Of a stretch of DNA of 43,056 nt, positions 30,645-36,809 are shown one piece after another. The DNA comes from a virus: IMG/VR virus record IMGVR_UViG_3300050821_003058, positions 1-43,056 of that record. One strand, 5' to 3'. The notes beneath the pieces were generated by a model. That model saw only the letters and a program-made list of their open reading frames with translations, made no database searches and was not told the origin of the DNA. The position numbers were made by a program, and so were the translations under genes. Numbering within the stretch: position 1 is the first letter of the stretch; the number at the start of each line of letters is the position of its first letter.

Positions 30645-30992
30645 ATGACCGAGAAAACGACCGACCGCTTCTGGGACGATAGTGGCAAACCCGTCAGGCA
30701 GACGTGGTGCCCGGACGCGGCTCGCTACGATCGTGGGAAGTGTGGATGGCCGCAATGCGGGTGCCCAGATAATGGTCCTACCGATGCGGATGTGAAATCC
30801 CAAACTACCGAACTCCACCGGGCTGTGATAATGCTTAATCGAGCGATCGATGACTATTGGAACGACCATGTTCGCGGTCTCGGTCTAACAGGTATGGGCG
30901 AACACCACATGCTCCGTATTACCAACGCCCAGCGCCGTTGCAGAGAAGCCCTTGAGGCAGAAGGCGTGGAAGGTCTGACCAATGCAGAATGA
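30645..30992 (+). CDS. Small Cys-containing early protein
   Basis: The protein has 115 residues. The first half has four Cys (WCPDAARYDRGKCGWPQCGC), a possible metal site; the second half is helical (TTELHRAVIMLNRAIDDYWNDHV, then RRCREALEAEG). No family is recognised. The start three bases after the previous stop has an AGGAAAA site. It overlaps the next gene by eleven bases. Confidence 0.6.
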   Translation: MTEKTTDRFWDDSGKPVRQTWCPDAARYDRGKCGWPQCGCPDNGPTDADVKSQTTELHRAVIMLNRAIDDYWNDHVRGLGLTGMGEHHMLRITNAQRRCREALEAEGVEGLTNAE

Positions 30993-31263
30993 AACGACCG
31001 CAGCATGGAGGTTTATCGAATCCGCCCCCAAGGATGGCACGCCAATCATAGGAGCGATCTTACAGAACCTATCCAGGGACAAGGACCGGCCCGACCTGGA
31101 AAGGTGGGATGGCATCCAAATTATTATGCGTCACCCTGGACTCGCGCCAGACGGCTTCGACGTGGGTTGGAACATGGCGGCGCCAGTTGGTCATGGTGGC
31201 TTCCCCGATGAGTGGTTTGCCGGATGGCGTCCACTGACGAAGCATCCGCAGGAGTGGGCGTAA
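30982..31263 (+). CDS. DUF551-like small protein
   Basis: The protein has 93 residues. AAWRFIESAPKDGTPIIGAI (residues 7-26) is the hallmark opening of a widespread family of small phage proteins of the DUF551 type, followed by WDGIQIIMRHP and FPDEWFAGWRPL. Their role is unknown. It is the last gene of the rightward operon; 40 bases separate it from the convergent GH5-like gene, and no clear terminator hairpin was found there. Confidence 0.7.
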   Translation: MQNETTAAWRFIESAPKDGTPIIGAILQNLSRDKDRPDLERWDGIQIIMRHPGLAPDGFDVGWNMAAPVGHGGFPDEWFAGWRPLTKHPQEWA

Positions 31264-31303
31264 TGGAAGATCAGCCGCGCGATTCCCATACGACCAGATG
31301 CGC

Positions 31304-33031
31304 TCACCCAACCCAGGGCTTGATCCGCTGGGTGCCCAACGTCGTCAGCCGCGATCCGTCGGGCACGGCGAACGCGCTATCCACCAGGTCGTGGTAGCCG
31401 TTCCCCATCGCCCAGAACACCGCACCGCACCTGTTCGCCTGTTCCGCGCTGATCACCGCGTCGATCACCGTGTTGCCCTGCGGCGCGAGGCTGTAGCCGT
31501 CGCCGGCGTCGTTGCCGAATTCATCGACGCAGGACCACAAGCCGAGCTGGTTCTTGTTGTTGTCGATCCAACTCGTGACCTTGCCCGCGGCGTAGTTCGG
31601 ATCGGTCCCGTAGTAGTAAATGTGCGGCGTGCAGAATAGCTGGTGCGTGCCGCAGGCCTGCACGACGGTCGCCAGATTGCCGCCATCGTAGCCGCCGACC
31701 GGCTGGATGCCGATCGGGCCGGGGAAGCCGGCATTGCGGATCGCGTTGATGATCGCGATCTGGTTCTGCGCTGTCGTCGCAGCGTTGGCGGACGGCTCGT
31801 TCGGCGTCTCGAGGAACACGTAGGGGTTGGTCTTGTAGATGGTGGCCATATGCGCATACCAATCGGTCCGGCTTTGGTTGCCGCTGTGATCCTCGATCAT
31901 GACGACGACGCCTTTGGCGCCATACATCTTGACGATCTTGTCGATGTCGGCGTCCGTATCCCAATAGCCGTTGGCGTAATTCCCGCAATTCAATCTGAGG
32001 GCGGTGGATCGGCCGAACTGCGACAGCAGCGTGAGCCCGCACGCGGAGCAGTCCTGCGGCGAGCCGTTGAGGCCGCGCATGTGCCAGGGCTTGCCGTTCG
32101 GATCGAGGAAGCCGCCGCTCGCCGTCACCGTGTAGTAGCCCCCGGTCACCGGCGGCGCGGGCGTCGGCGGATAGACCAGATTGGGCGGCGCGTTGGGTTG
32201 CCGGATCCACGACGAGCCCGAGCCGGAATAGGTGTACCACGTGCCGCTGGCGTGGTCCTGGCCCCAGATTTGGCTGTCGACGTAGGCGGTCTGCGCGGAG
32301 CCGTCGCCGCCTGGCACATCGACGCCGTTGCTCTGGATGTGCCCGGCCGATGTGATCGTCAGCGTCTTGCCGTCGTGCATCAGAATCGACCCGCCCGAGG
32401 TCGTGGTGAGCGCGTTGACATCGCTGCTCGGCGCGGGCACGGCGACGACGAAGGCGTTGCTCTTTCCGATCACGGTCGGATTGGCGGCGTCGCGCACGCT
32501 GATCTGCATCGCCGACGACGCCGTAGCGATCGCCGGGTGCGGGAAGGTGAACGTCGTCGCCGTGACGCCGCTCGCCGGCACCGCGGTCCAGGCGCCGGTG
32601 GCGCCGTCCTGATACTCGAGCGTCGGCACCGCGCTGACGTAGCCGCTGATTGTGCCGGAGACCGCGAAGGCGACGCCCACGGTCTGCTGGCCGATGCTGG
32701 TGACGGTGATGGTGTGAGCGACCGGGGGCGGTGCAGCGGCTTCCATCGCCGCCACGGTCGTCGCGAGCGTGTTGAGCTGCGCGGCGTTGGCAGCGGCCTG
32801 CGAGGTGAGCAAGTTTGCCAAGGTCCGCATGGCATCGGCGGTCGGCGTCGGCGCCGCCGCGGCATACTCCGCATCGAGCTCGGCCTCGAGCTCGGCGCGG
32901 ATTTCCGCCTCGAGCCGCGCGCGTTCGTGCCGCCATGGCGTGGTCCAGTTGGTCAGCAGCAGCGGCGGCGGCTCGGACTCGGACGATGGCTCCTGATAGG
33001 CGTCGCCGTCGAGGTTTTGATCGTCGGACAT
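31304..33031 (-). CDS. GH5-like glycoside hydrolase with coiled-coil and Ig-like front
   Basis: The protein has 575 residues. Residues 32-58 form a charged helix (RHERARLEAEIRAELEAELDAEYAA), 104-200 an Ig-like beta domain, and 245-285 a short segment like fibre glycan-binding repeats (QIWGQDHASGTWYTY). The catalytic barrel runs about 298-575. NEP at 411-413 gives the acid/base E412 and CVDEFGN (E504) the nucleophile, both as in family GH5 (cellulases, mannanases). TASGGFLDPNGKPWHMRGLNG opens the barrel in the usual way. No signal peptide, so it is probably a virion-borne depolymerase or a lysis-time exopolysaccharide degrader. Confidence 0.8.
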   Translation of the reverse strand: MSDDQNLDGDAYQEPSSESEPPPLLLTNWTTPWRHERARLEAEIRAELEAELDAEYAAAAPTPTADAMRTLANLLTSQAAANAAQLNTLATTVAAMEAAAPPPVAHTITVTSIGQQTVGVAFAVSGTISGYVSAVPTLEYQDGATGAWTAVPASGVTATTFTFPHPAIATASSAMQISVRDAANPTVIGKSNAFVVAVPAPSSDVNALTTTSGGSILMHDGKTLTITSAGHIQSNGVDVPGGDGSAQTAYVDSQIWGQDHASGTWYTYSGSGSSWIRQPNAPPNLVYPPTPAPPVTGGYYTVTASGGFLDPNGKPWHMRGLNGSPQDCSACGLTLLSQFGRSTALRLNCGNYANGYWDTDADIDKIVKMYGAKGVVVMIEDHSGNQSRTDWYAHMATIYKTNPYVFLETPNEPSANAATTAQNQIAIINAIRNAGFPGPIGIQPVGGYDGGNLATVVQACGTHQLFCTPHIYYYGTDPNYAAGKVTSWIDNNKNQLGLWSCVDEFGNDAGDGYSLAPQGNTVIDAVISAEQANRCGAVFWAMGNGYHDLVDSAFAVPDGSRLTTLGTQRIKPWVG

Positions 33032-33048
33032 GGTATCTCCTGGTGGGG

Positions 33049-33243
33049 TTATTTCGGTGGCGCGTTGGCGGGGGGTGTGGCGCAGGCCGGGCAGTAGCCC
33101 TGCAGCATCGCGGCAGTGATCTGCGCTCTCTGTTCAAAGACGATGTAACTGAGGACGCCGACGACAATCAGCAGCGCGAGCGCGCAGGCCTTCAGCGGCG
33201 TGTTGGCGTAGCCGAGCAGCGTGTTGATGAGTTCCCGCGGCAT
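33049..33243 (-). CDS. Small membrane protein, lysis-associated
   Basis: The protein has 64 residues. The ATG at 33243 has GGAGG 8-12 bases upstream. One transmembrane helix (ACALALLIVVGVLSYIVFEQ, residues 19-38) is followed by a short tail with CPAC. Located directly after the endolysin gene, it may be a pinholin, inner spanin or regulator. Family unknown. Confidence 0.6.
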   Translation of the reverse strand: MPRELINTLLGYANTPLKACALALLIVVGVLSYIVFEQRAQITAAMLQGYCPACATPPANAPPK

Positions 33244-33244
33244 G

Positions 33245-33811
33245 TCATGCCTCCACGGCTGGCGGCGGCTCCGGCCAGGTCTGCGCCGCCTGGGCGGGCA
33301 GTCGCGCCAGCCGGCGGCTCCAGCCGAGGCCGAACGTCGTCCAGGTGGAGAGCCCAGCCATGAAGAAGATGCGCTGCGCATGCGCCTCGATCGCCAGCTC
33401 GGTGCCGGTCGGATCGCGCGCGATCGCCGCGGCCAGCGCCTGGCGCGTCACCGGGCCGATGATGCCGTCGACGCCGACGCCGAGGCCCCACTGCAGGAAC
33501 CGCACCGCGCGGCTGACGCCGTTGTTGACGGCGGCATCGAACATCACCAGCGCCAGCCGCCCGGGCATTTCGCCGCACAGCGCGCGGTCGAAGTAGTCGC
33601 GCTTGTAGATTTCCCGAGCCTCGTCCAGCGTCAGCTCGGCGATGTTGAGGCCGGGATAGCTCGCGGCGGAGATCCCGTATTTCGTGCCGCGCAGCACGCC
33701 GGCCCCGACCGACCCGCCGGTCCAGTTGCCGGGGTCTGACCGGTTATCGGTGAACCCGCCCTCGTGCCCGATCAGGATTTCAAAGATGCGGGGATAATCG
33801 TCGGGCATCAT
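33245..33811 (-). CDS. Endolysin, GH108-type N-acetylmuramidase
   Basis: The protein has 188 residues, typical length. ILIGHEGGFTDNRSDPGNWTGG (about 12-33) contains the family's catalytic Glu in HEGG. KYGISAASYPGLNIAELTLDEAREIYKRDYFD (about 44-75) and ALVMFDAAVNNGVSRAVRFLQ are also characteristic, followed by a peptidoglycan-binding-like GVDGIIGPVTRQAL. It cleaves the glycan backbone of peptidoglycan at the end of infection. The start overlaps the upstream membrane gene stop (ATGA). No signal peptide, so a holin is needed. Confidence 0.9.
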   Translation of the reverse strand: MMPDDYPRIFEILIGHEGGFTDNRSDPGNWTGGSVGAGVLRGTKYGISAASYPGLNIAELTLDEAREIYKRDYFDRALCGEMPGRLALVMFDAAVNNGVSRAVRFLQWGLGVGVDGIIGPVTRQALAAAIARDPTGTELAIEAHAQRIFFMAGLSTWTTFGLGWSRRLARLPAQAAQTWPEPPPAVEA

Positions 33812-34053
33812 GGCTTGACCCTTTCGACGCAAGCCGTGAGCAGCGGCACGATCACGCGCTCGCGCGCCTCGCTCTGGCGGGTTTCCAACTGCACGCGGGC
33901 GGCGTCCTCGCGCGCGAGGAACACCAGGAGCCCGATGATGAAGATCGTGTTGAGCAGTACAAGGATCAGGAACTGCGCGGGCAGCGCCGTGAGCAGCCGA
34001 TCGCCGACCGCGACCGCGGCACCCCACATGCCGGAGGGCTTGTCCTCGCTCAT
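33808..34053 (-). CDS. Membrane protein, holin/spanin candidate A (paralogue of the next gene)
   Basis: The protein has 81 residues. The N-terminal 25 are hydrophilic, then one transmembrane helix (LPAQFLILVLLNTIFIIGLLVFLA) and a charged helix (REDAARVQLETRQSEARERVIVP) ending in LLTACVERVKP. It resembles the gene at 34050-34301 along its length (LP-Q-L, VLLN, F-GL, LP-L-AC). Two related one-helix proteins next to an endolysin suggest a holin/antiholin pair or inner-spanin function. Start by ATGA overlap. Confidence 0.65.
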   Translation of the reverse strand: MSEDKPSGMWGAAVAVGDRLLTALPAQFLILVLLNTIFIIGLLVFLAREDAARVQLETRQSEARERVIVPLLTACVERVKP

Positions 34054-34301
34054 CGCGGCACTGGCGGCGGTGCCGGATAGACCCCGTGCGGAAACGCTTC
34101 CAAGGGGATCGTCTTGGAGCACGCCTCAAGCATCGGCAGCAGCGCCCGCTCGCGCGAGGCGTTCTGTTGCGACAGCAGCCAGAATAATCCGCCGAGGAAA
34201 CATACGTTCAGAAGCAGAACGAGCAGCATCTGCCCCGGCAGCGCGCGGATGATCCCGGTGGAGACGGTCGAGATCACGCCGTGCTGCTGATCGTCGGTCA
34301 T
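34050..34301 (-). CDS. Membrane protein, holin/spanin candidate B (paralogue of the previous gene)
   Basis: The protein has 83 residues. The helix is RALPGQMLLVLLLNVCFLGGLFWLL; after it SQQNASRERALLPMLEACSKTIP mirrors the sister protein's charged tail with the conserved Cys. The C-terminus is Pro-rich (PHGVYPAPPPVPR). A GCGAGG site precedes the ATG at 34301 within a 13-base leader (34307-34319) that is repeated before the 31-residue gene upstream. Confidence 0.65.
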   Translation of the reverse strand: MTDDQQHGVISTVSTGIIRALPGQMLLVLLLNVCFLGGLFWLLSQQNASRERALLPMLEACSKTIPLEAFPHGVYPAPPPVPR

Positions 34302-34321
34302 CGCGAACCTCGCGTGAGAAA

Positions 34322-34417
34322 TCAGGTGAAGCGGGCGAGCGCCAGGACGCCGATCACCAGCATTGCCCAGAACCCGGCGACGGCCGCGGCGAGGACCAGC
34401 ATTGCCCAGACCGACAT
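34322..34417 (-). CDS. 31-residue membrane miniprotein
   Basis: The ORF is 32 codons, almost wholly hydrophobic with two copies of WAMLV thirteen residues apart. These come from a 16-base direct repeat (34356-34371 and 34395-34410) in frame. It shares its 13-base leader and GAGG site (34424-34436) with the gene below. It could be a tiny holin or lysis regulator. Too short to be caught by length filters; expression unproven. Confidence 0.5.
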   Translation of the reverse strand: MSVWAMLVLAAAVAGFWAMLVIGVLALARFT

Positions 34418-34444
34418 TCGTACACCTCGCGTGAGATCTCACCT

Positions 34445-34648
34445 TCAGCCGGGGCAGGTGCACCGCTGCCGCAGGTCGGCGGCGATCGCCCGGGACTGGT
34501 CCAGCTCGACCAGGCTGACCGCCCAGGCCGCCGCCAGGTGCCGGCACAGCGCCGCGGCCTGCGATGGTGCACCGGGCGGCGCGGCGGGTGCCGGGTCCAC
34601 GTCAGCGGCGCAGGGCAGTAGCACCACGAGAGTCAACAGGGCGCGCAT
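34445..34648 (-). CDS. Secreted or lipoprotein-like small protein, possible outer spanin
   Basis: The protein has 67 residues. It starts RALLTLVVLLPC, a short signal with a Cys that could be lipidated, then ADVDPAPAAPPGAP, a Pro-rich linker as in Rz1-type spanins. The rest is helical with two more Cys (LCRHLAAAWAVSLVELDQSRAIAADLRQRCTC). The lipobox is not canonical (LLPC). Location in the lysis block agrees with a spanin role; the evidence is weak. Confidence 0.5.
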   Translation of the reverse strand: MRALLTLVVLLPCAADVDPAPAAPPGAPSQAAALCRHLAAAWAVSLVELDQSRAIAADLRQRCTCPG

Positions 34649-34785
34649 GGCGGGGAACCTGAGCGGGTGTGTCCGCAAATTCATCTTATCGGACGGAACT
34701 TTCGGGCGCCCCGAGCGTGTCCAGATCGGGACAGTTCTGCTTACCATGCCTTATGCGGAGGCGCCTTAATCGGGGCCGGCGTGCG

Positions 34786-35004
34786 TCACTGCCCCCGGAT
34801 CACCGAGGGCGTGCAGCCCACGCAGACCCGCATCGGCTTGCGCGGGGCGTCCGGGCGGTGCTGCACGAGGCAGCCGCAGACGCCGCACCGGGCGCGCTGG
34901 TTGCCGGGCAGCAGCGGCGGGGATGTCCACTCGACGCAGACCAGCACGTCGGCCTGCTCGCCCTGCTCGGCGGTGACGATCTCGACCCGAGGTGTCCTGC
35001 CCAT
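34786..35004 (-). CDS. Small zinc-ribbon protein
   Basis: The protein has 72 residues. CGVCGC (about 40-45) and CVGC (about 61-64) make a four-Cys ribbon. The N-terminal half is beta-like (RVEIVTAEQGEQADVLVCVEW). No strong ribosome-binding site precedes the ATG. Function unknown. Confidence 0.5.
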   Translation of the reverse strand: MGRTPRVEIVTAEQGEQADVLVCVEWTSPPLLPGNQRARCGVCGCLVQHRPDAPRKPMRVCVGCTPSVIRGQ

Positions 35005-35014
35005 CGGCCCATGA

Positions 35015-35179
35015 TCACCACAGAACGGGCCGGTAGAACAGCAGCAGCAGGATCAGCACGACCACCACCAGGCCGATGCCGCCCGCGCCGTAGGGGCCAT
35101 ACAGGCCGCCCCTGTAGCCGTACCAGCCGCCGCCGCCGAACAGCAGCAGCAGGATCAGGATGACCAGCAGCAGCGACAT
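35015..35179 (-). CDS. DUF3309-like small membrane protein
   Basis: The ORF has 54 codons and the strong site AGGAGG 6-11 bases before the ATG. It reads SLLLVILILLLLFGGGGWYGY, a Gly/Tyr-rich turn (RGGLYGPYGAGG) and a second helix IGLVVVVLILLLLFYR. Two mirrored helices around a Gly-rich loop match DUF3309, a family common in alphaproteobacteria. It may have been taken from a host; a role in lysis or membrane stress is possible. Confidence 0.75.
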   Translation of the reverse strand: MSLLLVILILLLLFGGGGWYGYRGGLYGPYGAGGIGLVVVVLILLLLFYRPVLW

Positions 35180-35197
35180 GGCGACCTCCTAAACACG

Positions 35198-35226
35198 TTG
35201 ACAAGCCTGTGCGTGATGTGTATGTT
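35198..35226 (+). promoter_or_regulatory. Strong sigma-70-type promoter
   Basis: TTGACA (35198-35203) and TATGTT (35221-35226) are spaced 17 bases apart. The expected start point is at about 35233-35234, which is the first base of the next ATG, so the mRNA is probably leaderless. The promoter lies in the 54-base divergent gap between 35179 and 35234. Confidence 0.75.
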
Positions 35227-35233
35227 GTGCGTC

Positions 35234-35443
35234 ATGGAAGCTGCTTTTACCGAACGGCTGGTGACCCTGGTCAACAAGGACCAACTGGCGGCGATCGACG
35301 ACTGGCGGTTCAAGAACCGCATTAACTCGCGCGGCGAAGCCATCCGTCAGCTGCTGGCGGTCGCCCTGACGGCCAACCGGCTCGGGCTGGTCCGCGACGG
35401 CGAGCTGCATATCAACCTGTCTCGCGCGGAGAGAACGCCATGA
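35234..35443 (+). CDS. Ribbon-helix-helix-like small regulator
   Basis: The protein has 69 residues. TERLVTLVNKDQLAAIDDWRFKNRINSRGEAIRQLLAVAL (about 5-44) follows the ribbon, helix, turn, helix pattern of Arc/CopG-type proteins, with VTLVNKDQ as strand and SRGEAIRQLL as second helix. The ATG at 35234 coincides with the promoter's predicted start point; upstream in-frame codons lie within the promoter and are rejected. It may repress its own promoter. Confidence 0.7.
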   Translation: MEAAFTERLVTLVNKDQLAAIDDWRFKNRINSRGEAIRQLLAVALTANRLGLVRDGELHINLSRAERTP

Positions 35444-35676
35444 GCGACAACCCGATCCGGCTGGAGTTGCTCGGCGAGATGATCCGCCGGCTCCAGGCCG
35501 ATGTGCGGACCCTGCGGGATGACGGTAAATCCCAGCGCAAGCTGTTCCTCGACAGCTTCGACGCTTTGAACGACCGGATGGCGGGCCTCGAGGCCCGGCT
35601 GGACAGCCGCATCGACCAGCTGGCCGATATCACCTTCGCCATCGCCGACAAACTCGGCGTTGAATACCGACGATGA
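35440..35676 (+). CDS. Coiled-coil small protein
   Basis: The protein has 78 residues and is almost all helix with heptads (LGEMIRRLQADVRTLRDDGKSQRKLFLDSFDALNDRM, then LEARLDSRIDQLADITFAIADKL). It begins by ATGA overlap with the ribbon-helix-helix gene, so both are made together. It may serve as partner or antagonist of that regulator; this is only context. Confidence 0.65.
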   Translation: MSDNPIRLELLGEMIRRLQADVRTLRDDGKSQRKLFLDSFDALNDRMAGLEARLDSRIDQLADITFAIADKLGVEYRR

Positions 35677-35787
35677 CCCCTTAGCGGACTGCCGCCGCGT
35701 TGTGAGCGCGACGACAGCCCTAACGCGGCGCCCACTCCAGGCCCAATCGGCACCGCGCTTTCCCCGGGCTAACACAAGGACACTGCT

Positions 35788-35919
35788 ATGCGTATCTGGA
35801 CCACTCTCGCCCTGCTCGCCGCGATCGTCGCCGGCCTTGGCGCATTGAGCGCCACGGCGTTCGCCCGCACCTGCACGACCAGCTGCTACGGCAACAGCTG
35901 CACCACGACCTGCTTCTAG
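35788..35919 (+). CDS. Secreted Cys-rich micro-peptide
   Basis: The ORF has 43 codons with AAGGA 8-12 bases upstream. Residues 1-26 form a clear signal peptide (TTLALLAAIVAGLGALSATAFA, with AFA before the likely cut). The mature peptide would be only 17 residues, RTCTTSCYGNSCTTTCF, with four Cys in symmetric C-x3-C-x4-C-x3-C spacing that could make two disulfides. Export to the periplasm is expected. Similar tiny Cys motifs occur in alphaproteobacteria, from memory; the function is unknown. Confidence 0.65.
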   Translation: MRIWTTLALLAAIVAGLGALSATAFARTCTTSCYGNSCTTTCF

Positions 35920-35993
35920 TCGGAACGGGGCGGCGTCCGCGCCGCCCAACCCCGATGAGCGACGACAGAGAACGCCAGCTAAGGATTCAGCTG

Positions 35994-36131
35994 ATGACCA
36001 CACAAGCAGAGCGGCTCAGACAAGAGATCAAGATGGAGAACAGGAAGTTCCTCGTCCAACTCTTGCTTGCCAGCGCGGCCCTGCTGGCCGCAGGCGTGGC
36101 CATCGGCCGCTTCTGGCTGTTCCACACATAA
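35994..36131 (+). CDS. Small single-helix membrane protein
   Basis: The protein has 45 residues from an ATG with AAGGA nine bases upstream; an ATG at 35955 in the same frame lacks a site. The front is charged (AERLRQEIKMENRK) and then a transmembrane helix FLVQLLLASAALLAAGVAIG. Anchored with its N-terminus inside the cell. Function unknown. Confidence 0.55.
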   Translation: MTTQAERLRQEIKMENRKFLVQLLLASAALLAAGVAIGRFWLFHT

Positions 36132-36209
36132 CGGACCTCGCCGGAGCCGCCTTCATGGGTGCCGTCGTCGGATTGCTGACGTTAATTCTGAGACATTAAG
36201 GGGCGTATT

Positions 36210-36788
36210 GTGACCACCACCGAGCGGCAGCGCATTGCCGCGATCCTTGGCATGCTCGGCAGCAGCCACGCTGGCGAACGCGACAACGCAGCACGCGCCG
36301 CCGAGGCGTTCCGCCGCAAGCATGGCCTGACGTGGGACGAACTGCTGCGGACGCCGACAGCGGCGACGGACGAATGGATGGCGCGTGCTGCGGAGGCCAG
36401 CCGCCGGGCGTCCGAGGCACAGACACCGAAGCCTCCCCCGCCACCGCCGAAGCCGGAACCTAAGCCGGAGTGGTCGGCCGAGGAGCAGAACGAATGGCTG
36501 AACCACTCTGAATGGGTGCTGCGGCAGAAGGTCGGAGACAAAAAGGTTGAGGCCGCCATCGCGTATTTCCAAGCTGCGACAGCCAGCGATCCGAGCCTGT
36601 CTCAGCGGCTCTACGAGCAAGCGGACCCGTATGGTTGGGTTCTGGCGCAAATGGAGGAAGCCCAGCGCCAGCAGTCACCGCGCCAAGCGACGGGGCCACA
36701 GCGGTGGTTCGATGATCCGTGGATGTTGGGCTGGACGCTGTCCATTACCGCCGCGACGTTCCTGATCCTCGCGTATTTCCACGTCTGA
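36210..36788 (+). CDS. Membrane-anchored protein carrying a scaffold-core-like domain
   Basis: The protein has 192 residues from a GTG with AAGGGG six bases upstream. Residues 5-45 look like the DUF2786-type helical domain (IAAILGMLGSSHAGERDNAARAAEAFRRKHGL). A Pro-rich linker is at 74-88. Residues 97-151 (LNHSEWVLRQKVGDKK, LSQRLYEQADPYGW) align with residues 148-204 of the scaffold at 8951-9796. A C-terminal transmembrane helix (WTLSITAATFLILAYF) ends the protein. The combination is odd; possible roles are discussed in the findings. Confidence 0.7.
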   Translation: MTTTERQRIAAILGMLGSSHAGERDNAARAAEAFRRKHGLTWDELLRTPTAATDEWMARAAEASRRASEAQTPKPPPPPPKPEPKPEWSAEEQNEWLNHSEWVLRQKVGDKKVEAAIAYFQAATASDPSLSQRLYEQADPYGWVLAQMEEAQRQQSPRQATGPQRWFDDPWMLGWTLSITAATFLILAYFHV

Positions 36789-36809
36789 GCCGCCTTCGCC
36801 GGCGTCGCG

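Noticed and set aside
31263-31397. Plus-strand ORF starting in TAATG at the end of the rightward operon
   Set aside because: The junction looks like translational coupling, but about 90 bases are antisense to the end of the GH5-like gene and the protein has no recognisable features. It may be the stub of a lost gene.
36154-36198. 14-codon hydrophobic ORF before the GTG at 36210
   Set aside because: It could be a leader peptide, but it has no convincing ribosome-binding site and is too short to support.
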